NCBI RefSeq assembly: GCF_027887165.1
Contig: NC_077227.1
Span: forward strand, 78,188,988-78,252,987
Source of the DNA: Monodelphis domestica
Taxonomy: Eukaryota; Chordata; Mammalia; Didelphimorphia; Didelphidae
DNA length: 64,000 nt
Reading direction: 5' to 3'
Every line of letters starts with the position of its first letter. The first letter of the stretch is position 1. Made by a program: the position numbers and the translations under genes. The notes below the pieces were generated by a model. It was not told where the DNA came from and searched no databases. It saw only the letters and a list, made by a program, of their open reading frames with translations. This document shows, piece by piece, positions 11,791 through 33,970 of the stretch.

Positions 11791-14700
11791 TGAGTGAAGA
11801 GCCAGGGAAGGGAGGCCGGACCCTGGCGTCCTGCCCCGGAGAACCTGGGCCGTCCAGGGTGGCTCTGTGGGTTTGGGGGCCTGGAGGGAGGGATAGACAC
11901 TGCGTTTGTCTCCCGCAGGCGAGCGACTGTGTAACGTGGAGGAAGCCAGCCCCGGCAGCGGCACCTACACCCGGCACGGCTACATCTTCTCCTCGCTCTC
12001 TGGCTGTCTGGTGAAGACGAGCGACAACGGCGAGGTGAGGCCTAGCCCCAGCCCTTAGATAGGTGCTGCGGAGCTGCCTGCACAGAGAACCCCTCAAGCC
12101 TGCCCATGCTTCCCCTCCCCTTAATCCTCCCCGTGGCCCGCGAGCCTCAACCCCTTTGACCTGGTGCTGAGCAGAGTTCGTGAACCCCCTCTTCATCCCC
12201 TCTGCAGCTTCCAGTGGTGTCAGTGACGAGAGAGACCGAGTCCCAGCTGCTTCCAGATGTGGGAACGATCGTAACCTGTAAGGTAGGTAATGCCAGCCAC
12301 CCTCCCAGGCTCCCAAATGCCCAAAATCTGGAGTTTCATCCTTTCTCACCTACTAGGGATAGTGGTCAGGGTAGTAATCATCGGGCAGGTAAGGTAATTC
12401 TGATCTTTGTTTCGTTGTGTTACTTTTTTATGTATAAACAAGCTTTTCCTATTTTTACAAGGAATTTGTCATTCTTCAACTCAGAATTCAAAACGGGGAA
12501 TTTAACTCAGAATTCCCCGTTTTGAATTCTGTGAACAGGAGGTTTTTTCTTTAAAGAAGCAAAAAACAAACCAAAAACCCTTACTATTTTGAGGTTTGGG
12601 GACGTTTCAAATCACGTTGGGGGGTTTTAAGGAAAGAATTACAAATTAATCCTGTCAATTCAGCTTCTCTATGTTGAAGGGTAGAGTAAGGATCTTCAGA
12701 AATGACCCCAGCATGAGGACATCTGGGTGGCTCAGTGGAGTGAGAGCCAAACCTAGAGACTGGGAGGTCCTGGGTTCAAATTTGGCCCCAGACACTTCCT
12801 AACTGTGTGACCCTGCACAAGTCACTTAACCCCTATTACCTAGTCCTATACACAGTTTTGATTCTAAGACAGAAGGTAAAGGTTTTTAAAAAGAAAGAGA
12901 GAGAGAGTGGGTTGTAATACTGAGCTAGTCTGAAAAATATGGTAGTAGTTCACATTTATACAGGGTGTTCCAAAAGGGGGGTATCTTATATCTAAACTTT
13001 AATAACTTAAAACTAAGACTTTTAGGACATCCTAAATAACATTTTATAGTTTACAGAATGTTTTCTATACAATCTCATTCTAATATTCACAGCAACCTAG
13101 TAGTGATAGTATAAATTTCATAGTCTTAATTTTACAAATGAAAAAACAGCATTTCAGAGAATTTTGTATCTGCCTTGTTGATTCTTTAAGGTCCATCAAG
13201 GATCCAAACTTGCTGGGTTGCTTTATACTTGTATAATGCTTTTATGCTTTTCAGTATTTCATATTATTTCATTTTATTTTATTTTCATATTTTTTTCATA
13301 TTATTTTATTCACTATTCTGAGATAGGGTAGATATTACTTTCCCCAAGTTATTGAGAAAACAAACAAAATTTAAGTGACTTGCCCAAGTAACCCACCTAA
13401 TTAGTAGGATAGCTGAGTAGCACCTATTTCTCTTAACTCCTAATTTAAGAATCAGCTATTTATCACCAGGATTGATAATTGCTAATATTTTGGAAACACC
13501 CTTCATCTTCTCTATGGCACAGGTCTCCAGCATTAATTCTCGATTTGCCAAAGTTCATATCTTATATGTGGGATCCACTCCACTCAAGAACTCCTTTAGA
13601 GGAACTATCAGGTAAGAAGCCTTTAAATTTCCTTTATTGTCTCCAAACGGTCTTGGATTTTGAACAAAATATTATAGATCTACATTTACCATGTCTCTGC
13701 CTTTCTTTCTCTCCGATTTTCTTTTTGTGCTATATATCAGAACAAAACAATCTTTAGTTTCACAGAGAAAGTTTGGAGTGGGACAGTAAATTTTACTGAA
13801 GAATATATTTGGCAAGCATTAGGATATGAGCCCAATCAGAAGTGATTTTAAATGTGTTGGGCACCTTTCCCCTTAAAGATTGCATGTATTGCATATATTT
13901 ACCAATCCTAATAATTATTAGATCGCTCTGCAGTCATTTTCTACCATCTCTTTCCTGGAGGAGCTGAAAAGTTTCCTTATGCCTTCCCATATCTTACCTG
14001 TCCCGTAATTTCTGGGAACTGGCTGTTCTATATGGGTCTGAGGTCTTACCCCAAGGTGTAGCCCTGGGGTGTGTTTCCATCTTGTACCTCTAGGTGGCAG
14101 CTAAATAATAAATGACTTCTTACAGCTCCTGCTGCTGCTGCTCTGACTGCCCCAACCAGGGCCCTAGAAAGCAGTTTTAACTTTTTTTTTTCCTTGCAGG
14201 AAGGAAGATGTTCGTGCTACTGAAAAAGACAAGGTTATGATTTTTTACTTATTTATAGATAACTTATAAAATCTCAGAGTTCTTATCATAATGAATTTCA
14301 AAGACCATATTTGAAGAATGAGTCAGGGAAAGAGCAATAGTGATACTAAAATCATCATCTTTCCCCTAAGATGTGGATTTTTTCTCTTCCCATATTGTCC
14401 CCTAGATCCTTTTCTCCTTGTGATTTTTTTTTAATTGACAAGAGAAGGAACAATTTGCTCTATTCTAGTTTGGGCACATTTCTGTAGAATATTTACTAAC
14501 ATTTCTGCAAACTCCACTATGGCTTCTGACTCTGAGCCAGATGTGAGAATTTTTAGTTATGTCAGAATTCTATGCCAGTAGACTAAATACTGCAAATTTC
14601 TAAATGAATACTTTGCTCTTTTAAAAGGGATTGAGATGAACAAATATAACTTCTACCCTTTGAGAGAGAATGAGCTGGGTTCAAATTCAATGGTTTAATT

Positions 14701-17438
14701 CCAAAGCAAAGAAAATAAATTGACTTTCTACCTCTGTGCCCTACCTGTTGTCCTTTGGAACAAGGAAAACTTATCCAAAGATGGGTTTCATTCATTTCAG
14801 AGAATCACACACTTTTGATCTGTGCCTTTCCCTTTGCTAAAAACTCTTGTTAACAGGCAGTCAACTTCACCCCCTCCACATTTTCTTGGACTCCTTATTT
14901 GTCCTCATACCACATGGCCATATTTTGCTTTTTTATACCCCAATAGCGTCTCTTACCTCTTTTCTGCCTCTTCCTACTCACACAGCCCTCACTTAGAGGC
15001 CTTCAGTTAGTCTATTGCATTAACCTCCTAGTGAGTTTTCTTGCCTCATCTCACTTTATGTACCCACTGCTGTTCAAAAGAGTTTCCCAAAAAGCAAGTC
15101 TAACCATATTACTCCCCTATTCAGTAAACTTCATTGGCTCTTTAGTACTATTAGGATAAACTTCTCTGGCTTGTAAAACTTTTCACCGTTCTGGCTTCAA
15201 TTTATCTTTCCAACCTTGTTCTTAATCTCTGCCTTTCCCAAACACTGCAGTTCAGGCAAACTGGCTTTACTGTTCCGTCAGATACAATACTCTCTCCCAT
15301 CTCTTTAGTGTTGCATTGGCTGACCATGATGCCTGGAATGCCTTCCTGCCTCCCCTCAACCCCATCATTTAGTATTTTTTATTTCCTTTAGGACCTCAGC
15401 TAAAATGCTACCTATGTGAAGTCTTTCCTGATATCCACAGGTGCTAATGCCTTCCCACTAAAAATGACCTTGCATTTATTTTGTATATCTTTGTATATAA
15501 TCCCCCTGGAAGAATCTAAGCTCCTTGAGGACAAGGGCTTTTTTATTTTTATCTTTGTAGCCCTAGCACTGTGGCTAACACATAGAAGGCATTTAATAAA
15601 TTGTTAATTATTTCTCTCCTTGCAGGTTGAAATATATAAGAGTTTCCGCCCAGGTGACATTGTGCTGGCTAAGGTGGTATCCTTACACTACAAATCAGTA
15701 AACATTTTAAATGCCAAGTATATGCCAGTCACTGTGCTAAGTACAGACTAGAGAAAGAGGGATGAAACATTTTTATTTCAAGGTAAAATTATGTCAGTAT
15801 GCGTTTTCAAAACATTCATCTTCCATCTTAGAATCAATACCATGTATTGGTTCCAAGACAAAAGAACAGTAAGGGCTAGGCAATTGGGATCGAGTGACTT
15901 GCCCAGGGTCACCCAGCTAGGAAGTGTTTGAGGCCAGATTGGAACACAGGACCTGCCATCTCTAGTCTTGACTTTCAGTCCACTAAGCCATCTAATTGCC
16001 TCCTGCTTGGTTTGTGTGTGTGTGTGGGGGGGGGGGGGGGGTGTTTGGGGGAGGGGGTGTATGTAAAAGTACATTTGCACAGATAGGAGAAATTAAAATA
16101 AAATTAATTTTAAAATATTTTTAAAATTCTTCTATCAATTGATACAATTGCCTTGCCTGGTTCTTTTAATACTAATGAATTCTTGTTGATTGAGAGAAAT
16201 ATTTAAAGGATTGTCATGTGAAAAAAGAATGGCCAGGCTGTCTGTTGTCTGAAGCTGAGCTGATGTTTGTTCAAGGTCTTTACCATTTTCAGTGGAGGAG
16301 GATTTTTGGCGCCTCAGCCATTCTCTAAAACAAGAGTTGCAATCTGCATGAATGTAGGGAGCAGCCTAGTAAGCATCACGCTGGAAGCACAGTAGAAAGA
16401 GCATCAGATTAGGAATAAGATGACTTGGATTGGAGCAAGTTTCATCTCTCCCATTAGCTAACTGTGACCTTGGGTAAGATCCTTTACTAGTTCTATTATT
16501 CTTTGATTCTGGGAATGATATAAGCCAGTGTCTCCTTTCCCTCCTCTAGTAATTACTTGCCCAATAAATCTCTTTAAAGAAAAAAATAATTAAAAAAACA
16601 ATTTTAAGCGGTGCCTTTTATTCCCTGTATACAGGATATTTTGTAAAGGAAAGAGGAGTATAAGTCAGGAAAGCCCAAGTGAAAAGAGGAAGCATTCTCA
16701 CTGGGTAGAAAAGGTTTTTTGGCTCTACATATTTTCCTTAACCAAACACCTCTCTAGATTTCCCTCGGTGATGCACAATCCAACTACCTACTGACAACTG
16801 CAGAAAATGAGCTGGGAGTAGTGGTGGCCCACAGTGAATCAGGTAATTCAATGCTGCTTCACACCAGAAGCTGTACCCTCTTTCCTTTTTTTTTTTAACC
16901 CTAACCTTCCAACTTAGAATCAATTATGTATTTGGTTCTAAGGTAGAAAAGTTGTGAGGGCTAGGCAATGGGGGTCAAGTGACTTGCCCAGGGTCACACA
17001 GCTGGGAAGAGTCTGAGGTCAGATTTGAACCTAGGACCTCCCATTTCTAGGCCTGGCTCTCAATCCACTGTGAGCCACCCAGCTGCCCATCCTTTTTCCT
17101 TTTCTTGGAGCAGTGGTTTGGGACAATATCTCTTCTCTCTTCCCCTGCCTTTTGAGTTATCTGGCAAATAGCATTGGGATAGTTTTTTGAAGTTGTGGTA
17201 AACCGTGCTACCAGAGCCAGTCACTGGAATGCACCATTGCCCTCTTACAGGAGATGAGACACTAGAGTAAGCATTATGGAAATGTTTCTGCAGTTTCATG
17301 CTCTAGCTCACTTGGAAATTTTCTCCAGCAGGTGTCCAGATGGTGCCAATCAGCTGGTGTGAGATGCAGTGCCCTAGGACTCACACTAAAGAATTCCGCA
17401 AGGTTGCCCGAGTACAGCCAGAGTTCCTGCAGACGTAG
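11759..17438 (+). CDS. EXOSC1: EXOSC1 (CSL4), RNA exosome cap subunit (complete, 8 exons)
   Basis: Cap protein of the RNA exosome, which helps thread RNA into the core for 3'-5' decay in nucleus and cytoplasm. Exons: 11759-11789, 11919-12034, 12208-12282, 13523-13611, 14200-14233, 15626-15676, 16758-16842, 17332-17438. The sum is 588 nt, or 195 residues plus stop, the human length. The product starts MAPPLKYCVPGERLCN. The N-terminal domain contains GSGTYTRHGYIFSSL. The S1 RNA-binding domain (about residues 66-150) contains VGTIVTCKV, RFAKVHILYVG and SFRPGDIVLAKV. The C-terminal domain has SWCEMQCPRTHTKEFRKVARV and ends FLQT. The second and third codons follow directly on the CpG promoter. Exon 5 (34 nt) and exon 6 (51 nt) have weaker donors, GTTATG and GTATCC. 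Confidence 0.96.
12482..12531. repeat. Perfect 21-bp hairpin in EXOSC1 intron 3
   Basis: Arms 12,482-12,502 and 12,511-12,531 are exact reverse complements separated by an 8-nt loop. Each arm holds a GAATTC near its outer end and a GGGG/CCCC core. An 11-12 nt stretch of the left arm also recurs as a direct repeat across the loop, which suggests a template-switch origin. Confidence 0.9.
12716..12890 (+). mobile_element. Marsupial tRNA-derived SINE, type A
   Basis: Starts with a tRNA-like head (GGTGGCTCAGTGGA, then GGTTCAAAT B-box) and runs to the type-A tail GATTCTAAGACAGAAGGTAA plus A-rich end. In this annotation, type A means SINEs with that tail, possibly the WSINE/WALLSI group, though the subfamily is uncertain. 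A short GA run follows. Confidence 0.8.
12961..13033. mobile_element. Miniature mariner-like element
   Basis: A 73-bp element with imperfect inverted ends, CAGGGTGTTCCAAAA at the left and a complement-like AGGACATCCT at the right. The interior reads CTTTAATAACTTAAAACTAAGACTTTTAGG. It resembles mariner termini, and the same motif appears at 44.5 kb. No transposase is present. Confidence 0.5.
15010..15612 (+). mobile_element. L2/CR1-type LINE fragment with 3' end
   Basis: Follows the degenerate C-terminal reverse-transcriptase gene order of L2 and ends with 'taagctccttgaggacaagggc' and 'catttaataaattg', directly before EXOSC1 exon 6 (15,626). Confidence 0.65.
15812..16003 (-). mobile_element. 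Type-A SINE, antisense
   Basis: Reversed tail CATCTTAGAATCAATACC, a CCAGGGTCACCCAGCTAGGAAG block and a reversed head ending TAATTGCCTCC. It lies in EXOSC1 intron 6 and is followed by a TG/G-run at 16,013-16,045. Confidence 0.8.
16375..16515 (+). mobile_element. MIR-like SINE
   Basis: Motifs 'gcagtagaaagagcatcagattaggaata' (seen in short pieces) and 'ctaactgtgaccttgggtaa' are typical of a MIR head and core. Confidence 0.5.
16889..17089 (-). mobile_element. Type-A SINE, antisense
   Basis: Poly-T at the left, reversed tail AACTTAGAATCAATTATG, B-box GATTTGAACCTAGGACC and head ending CCACCCAGCTGCCC. It lies in EXOSC1 intron 7. Confidence 0.85.
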
Positions 17439-17757
17439 TAGCTTCACCCTTCTCCATGTTGGGGGTATCTTGTTTTCTACCATCCACATGTGATTAAAAC
17501 AAGACGACCTTGGGCTTACCAGAAACCACATTGGGGAATAAATGCCTGAAACTTCCACTGCATAGGGAGGATTCTTATGAGCCTTTCACTGCAAGTCTAC
17601 AAATGAACTGAATGAACTTTCTTTCCCCTTTGAGATGCCAGCAAAAAAAAAAATACCCGATATTGGAAACAGCCAAAGTGGTGGTTTCCTGAACCACCTT
17701 GTAAATGTGGTCTGTTTTCCTTCAGACAAATAAAGCATTTTTAATAAAAAGCTTAAT
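17439..17757 (+). other. EXOSC1: EXOSC1 3' UTR with two polyadenylation signals
   Basis: After TAG at 17,436-17,438 two AATAAA hexamers lie at 17,729-17,734 and 17,743-17,748, placing the end near 17,755. Confidence 0.75.
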
Positions 17758-18189
17758 TTTGATTCCTGAACTCCTACAGGCTTTCAATGTCAGGTTGAGG
17801 GGTTTGGATTTATTTGGTAGGAAAGAGTCATTTAAAGTTTTTGAGGCAGTGAGTATAGCTATAATGGAAAGGATTTATTAGACAGGGAAGACAGTAAAAT
17901 CAGGGAGAACCATTAGAAGGCTACTGTAATAGTCCTAGTGGCCAAGTACTACTTTCCTTCTCAGATTGTGACAGTGGGAATGGACAGCACCATACAAATA
18001 CAAGTTCTTTTTTTCCAGTCCTTTTCCTAGATTCCCTAAGAATGTCTACATTTGCCTTCCCTCAAAGTGGTTTCTCCTTCATTTCTACTTGTTTTGTAAG
18101 GCATAATTCTCAAGGTTAGAGCTTGCTTCAGCCACTCCATCTTAGGTCAGGTGTATTAAGATGCCATATAGAAAAGCATTGTATGTCTT

Positions 18190-18665
18190 TAAAGCAGAGG
18201 TTTGACATGTCACCCTTCAATCCAACCAACTCCAGGGGCTACTACCAGTTACCTGCAGACTGAGATGTAAACTCCTGTTTAGTGTTCAAAGCTCTTCATA
18301 ACCTCTGTCACTTCCCAACACCCTCCAAGTATTCATCAGTATCCGGTGGCTTCTTTTCCTCTTAACAAAATACTTTGGCCTCCCAACTCCATACCCCCCA
18401 CCAGGAACATTCTCCCTCGTTTCCATCTATTTGCCCTTTAAGTCCCCGCTGAAATCTCACCACCTTTAGGAAACCTTTCCCAATTCCCTTTCATTCCAGC
18501 ATCACCTCCGAGTGATTTCAGATTTGTCCTGGGTATCCCTCATTTTTGCAAGATAGTGCTTGTTGGCATGGTGTCTCCCCTAATAGATGGTGAGTTCTTC
18601 AAGAGCAGGAATTGGCTTTTACCTTTCTATCTCCAGTATTTGCCCAGTGCTTTTCAACTGAACCA
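18190..18665 (+). mobile_element. L2 LINE fragment
   Basis: Contains 'ccaactccaggggctact', 'gctcttcataacctctg' and the closing 'gatggtgagttcttcaagagcagg' of L2. Confidence 0.55.
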
Positions 18666-18752
18666 CATAGCACAAGTGAAACACCCTGCATGTTAAGCCT
18701 TGGCAAGTTGGAAACTGTCTCACCTCAGTCAACTGCCTACTTAATACCCTAT

Positions 18753-18950
18753 AGTGTTGGTGAACCTTCTAGAGATGGGCAGGACATGCAAAAAATATCC
18801 TATAGGGTGGTGGAGAGGGAGAATGGAGCAGCCCAACACATCTTCAACAGGGTTCTAGAAGGTATTCTACCTACATTATGGGGAAGGGCTACTTTTTTTC
18901 TGTTGCCCCAGAAGGCCTTAGAAACTATGAAGGGTGGACTTTGTGAGATT
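18753..18950. mobile_element. hAT-like nonautonomous repeat (partial)
   Basis: Starts AGTGTTGGTGAACCTTCTAGAG, closely matching the left end of the element at 35,085. The right end is not identified. Confidence 0.3.
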
Positions 18951-19409
18951 TAGTTTCAAACTAGTCAAACTTTCCAGCAAAATTCTGCCAAAATAGGATG
19001 ATCTGCCTCAGAATGTCAGGTCCCAATTCAATGTAGCAAGAGCTAGATAACAAAGCACCTATCAAGATTAAAGGATTTCTGTTCAAGCAAAGGGCCTGCC
19101 TCCCAGACCCCAATCCCAAAATCCACTTTGCTTAACATTTGGATAACTCTAGGGCAAAAAGAATCAGGACTATTAAATTTGAATCTCAAAATAAGAGGGA
19201 TTTTCCTTTAATCTGTTGGGCAGAAACAAGAGTCTGGCATTTGAGGACACCCGGAGCAGTTTTAACCTTCTATCTGGTCACATTTATTCTAATAAGGAGA
19301 AATTAGAGTTCCAGAGATTGTTAAAGCCATAATATGAAACCTGAAATGATGAAAAGGATTAATTCATGCTGAGTCTTGGGAAATAAGAACCACCACATAG
19401 CTCACAGAA

Positions 19410-20269
19410 GTATTGCACATCACTCCTTTATTATAATGAACAACAAAAAAAAGGGGGGGGGGTGGAATGGGGGGAGGGGGCAGGGTTAGTACTTATGCTA
19501 AAACTGATGAGGACCCTGGTGGCAGGTCTATGTGGCTGGAAGGCAATGGGATATGGAGACACATTTTGACAAGACTTGGGGGCATTTCACTGCCACCAAA
19601 CAGAGATGGGGCTATAAAATGCACAGTGGGATGTACTCATCCACCGTTTGAAATCAAGAACTCGTCTGCACTGGTGCAGCTTGAGTTCTCTGATGATTAC
19701 CATGTGGGACAGTTTAATTATAAAAAAAAAAACACACACACCAAGAACAACCAGTCTAGAAAGGTCTCTTGTGAAAGTAAATACAAGTAAACATTAGCAC
19801 ATAATCTCAACCTCCCAGATCCATTTTTCTTGGATTAGGGAGGAAAAATGATCGATATTTAGATTTTCATTATTTGTTAAATGACAGCTTACTGCAACAG
19901 CCCCTGAAAGGGCTGCCCTACTGGCAGGACTGGCTCACAGGCATACCTGGAACAACTGCTTCTTTCAATCCCCCACATTGGTCACTTCTTACCATGTCCC
20001 GATTCCTAACCCCCAACCAGGTCCTTAGTGTGCCAAACCACCCAGCAGGCATTTTGACTAATGTGGTTGAGGGGAGGGTCCACAGAAGAGAAAGGAATTG
20101 GTCTGAAATAGGAGGGAAATGAGAGAAGGAGCCATCAGTCCCCCACCTGCAGCTATATGTTGATCCCTAAGGTGATGGTCAGTGTATGGAGCAGGCAGGG
20201 GAGAGATGTGGTGGGAACAGTGAAAAGGGAAGGACTGGCTACTGCTGGCATGTGCTGGTAGCCTGCTTT
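19410..20269 (-). other. PGAM1: PGAM1 3' UTR and polyadenylation signal
   Basis: Minus-strand tail after TGA (20,270-20,272). A minus-strand AATAAA at about 19,427-19,432 places the mRNA end near 19,410. The tail contains a G-rich run on the plus strand at about 19,451-19,490. Confidence 0.7.
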
Positions 20270-31020
<10,751 letters not shown>

Positions 31021-31089
31021 CTCTTTACTCTGACCCTTCCCCCTTCCGCTTCACCTCTCCACTCATCCCGCCCTGGCTGGGCCTTTTAA

Positions 31090-31400
31090 CTGCTTTTAGA
31101 TGCTTTGTATCTGTGACCTTGAGCAAGTCCTATCTCTCTGGGCCTCAGTTTCCTCATCTGTAAAAAGAGAGTGTTGGACCAAGTGACCCTTAAGGCGAGG
31201 TGGCTAGAAGGTTAGGATTGAAGTCCGGACTTTCCGGGATAGAATGGCCCCTGACATTTATTAACTGGGTGACCTTGGGCAAGGTCCTTAATCCTTATGA
31301 AGTAAAATAGGGATAATCATCTCCCTAATTACCTTTTGAATTATTGTAAGATTATTGTAAACTCAAATGAGATCATGGAGTGTTTTACCAATCTACACTA
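31090..31400 (+). mobile_element. Two MIR-like SINE pieces
   Basis: The first (about 31,100-31,185) contains 'gtgaccttgagcaagtcc' and CAGTTTCCTCATCTGTAAAA. The second (about 31,205-31,400) contains 'tgggtgaccttgggcaaggtc' and a downstream 'caaatgagatcatggag'. Confidence 0.65.
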
Positions 31401-32114
31401 AATATCGGCTATTAGGCAAGAAATAGAATGTTGTTTCTGCTATGAGGGGGGGAAATCCTGCGTGCTACCTAATCATCTCTGAGCAACTATGTTTCAGATC
31501 CTTGCTACTTGACTGAAACTATTTGGGGGCAAGCTTCTGCCTTTCTTCCTCTGTCATATTCTTGACTAGTAAAAGTTTCCCAAGGTAGGCATTCCAAGAT
31601 CTCCACAGCCTGGATTCCAACTCTTCCATTTAAACGGTATAGTTGTTCTCCAGTTATATGGAAAATTTTCTCCTAGGAAACATTAGGGTTTCTTTTGGTA
31701 GAGAACTGAGATATCTTGCTCCCAGTTAGAAAACTCATTCAGTCTATATTTTCTGGTATATTATAATCTGCATATCTTCTCTGATATCTGTTTACTATAT
31801 GCTTAGATAAACAAGCTTATTCCCCAGCCACTATGTCTTTTGTATAATAGAATTTGTTTGCCTCTTTCTTGGTAAGCTTGGTGTATCCCTTTTTGTATCC
31901 CTTTCCCCTTTAAAGAATGGTAACCAGGAAAAGGGATTAAGCCTAAAAACCTTGCAACAAATTGTACAACAGTATTTAGGGAGGCAGAGAGATATAATTC
32001 TAGTCTAGTAACTTTGTCTCTTAGGGAACAGCATGACCTAGCTCAAGACTTCTGCTTTCATCTAAGGAGGAATCAAAGTATCCCTTGTAGAGGAGTAGGC
32101 AAGATTTCAGACAT

Positions 32115-32420
32115 ATCTCTCTAGTCTCCCCATGCACATTCAGACAGCTCTCTCTTCTTATCTCCCACCTCCTGACTTCTCTGGCTTTCTTCAAATCTCA
32201 GCTAAAGCCCTACCTTCCAAAAAAAGCCTCCCAAGTACTCTTTAATCTTTCTTCTAAGACTACCCTAAATTTATCTTGTAGGTTGCTTGTTTGTATATAA
32301 TTGTTTACAGGTTGTCTTCTTCTTTACACAAAGAGCAAGCATTTTTTTGCCTCTTTGTACCTCTGTGCTTAATAACAGTACCTAGAACATAGCAAGCACT
32401 TAAATGCTTGTTGATTCACT
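32115..32420 (+). mobile_element. L2 LINE 3' end
   Basis: Ends with 'acctagaacatagcaagc' and 'acttaaatgcttgttgatt', the L2 terminus. Confidence 0.6.
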
Positions 32421-32560
32421 ATTAGATTGTGCAGTGACCATTTCTGCCCTGTTGTTTCATTCCTATGAGGAACCTTTGAGGCCTGAAAATCTCCTTAGGG
32501 GAAAACTATGTGAGACACTACAAAGTAATAGCATCTGTGTGGACAAATACAATTCAGTTA

Positions 32561-33499
32561 AAAACTTAGAAACATTTATTTTTAAATTTTATTTAATTAG
32601 ATGATTTAGAATAATTTTCCATGGTTACAAGACTCATGTTCCTTCCCTCCCTTCCCCCTCCCCCCTCCCATATCTGACACACAATTCCACTGGGTTTAAC
32701 ATGTGCCATCGATCAAGACCCATTTCCTTATTATTAATATTTGCACAAGGATGATCTTTTAAAGTCTACTTTCCCAGTCATAGCCCCACCGATCCATGTG
32801 ATCAAGCAGTTGTTTTTCTTTTGTGTTTCTTTTCCCACAGTTCTTCCTCTAGATGTGGATAGTGTTCTTTCTCATATGTCCCTCCGAATAGTTCTGGATC
32901 ATTGCATTGCTACTAGTAGAGAAGTCCATTACATTTGATTTTACCACAGTGTATCAGTCTCTGTGTACATTGTTCTCTTGGTTTTGCTCCTCTCACTCTG
33001 CAATTCCTGGAGGTCATTCCCCATGGAATCCCTCCAGTTCATTGTTTCTTTGAACACAATAGTATTCCATCACCAACATATACCACAGTTTGTTCAGCCA
33101 TTCCCCAATTGAAGGGCATCCCCTCATTTTCCAATTTTTTGCCACCACAAACTGCGCGGTTATGAATATTCTTGTACAAGTCTTTTTCCTTATTATCTCT
33201 TTAGGGTACAAACCCAAACCCAGCAGTGCTATGGCTGGATCAAAGGGCAGACAGTCTTTTAGTACCCTTTGGGCATAGTTCCAAATTGCCCTCCAGAATG
33301 GTTAGATCAGTTCACAACTCCACCAGCAATGCATTAATGTCCCAATTTCGCCACATTCCCTCCAACATTCATTACTTTCCTTTGCTGTCATGTTAGCTAA
33401 TCTGCTAGGTGTGAGGTGATACCTCAGAGTTGCTTTGATTTGCATTTTAGAACATTTTTTCATGTGCTTATTAACTAAAAAAAAACTTAGAAACATTTA
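32561..33499 (-). mobile_element. 5'-truncated L1 with 18-bp target duplication
   Basis: The insert 32,579-33,481 carries the antisense C-terminus of L1 ORF2 and its 3' UTR, with the A/T-rich tail at the left. An identical 18-bp sequence AAAACTTAGAAACATTTA flanks it at 32,561-32,578 and 33,482-33,499. The ORF2 relic reads MRGCPSIGEWLNKLWYMLVMEYY in short pieces on the minus strand, with several disruptions. Only about 0.9 kb of the 3' part was inserted. Confidence 0.9.
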
Positions 33500-33689
33500 A
33501 AAGAAAATTCCACCCCTGTGGACTGTGACTTCTGTGACTGTGTCAGTGAAGCAAACCTATTCTCCCCCTAACACATATACACTTCACCCACAAATAAAAA
33601 TATCCTAGATGAGCACCCCAACCTTTGTGCTGCAAGTAATACTTTCTGTATACTCTATATGAATTTTAGATGCATTACAATAGTGTCCC

Positions 33690-33970
33690 TGTCCTCCATA
33701 CCTGGAATGCTTTTTTCCATTTCTGCCTCCTATCTTCCCTGACTTTTTTCAAATCCCAACTAAAATCCCATCTTCTACTGAAGTCTTTCTCCAATCACTT
33801 TTAATTCTAGTGCTTTCCCTCTGTTGATCATTTCCAATTTATTTTGTCTATATCTTATTTGCACATAGTTGTTTTTTTTACATGTTATCTTACCATTAGA
33901 CTATGCAGTCTTTGAGGACAGGGATTATCTTTTGCCTTTCATTGTATCCTCAGTGCTTAGACCTCCTTCT
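33690..33970 (+). mobile_element. L2 LINE 3' end
   Basis: Shows 'atacctggaatgc', 'tcttctactgaagtctttctcc' and 'gtctttgaggacagggatta'. Confidence 0.55.

Larger units (their letters stand above)
17758..19405. other. EXOSC1-PGAM1 intergenic interval
   Basis: About 1.65 kb between two converging mRNA ends. It holds an L2 fragment (18,190-18,665), a short hAT-like repeat near 18,753-18,950 and otherwise unassigned sequence. The open frame at 18,612-18,953 crosses these repeats and is not a gene. Confidence 0.6.

Noticed and set aside
11130-12349. Long minus-strand open frames across the EXOSC1/ZDHHC16 CpG region
   Set aside because: They are GC-driven open frames with low-complexity Gly/Arg/Pro content, antisense to EXOSC1 exons 1-3, with no family match.
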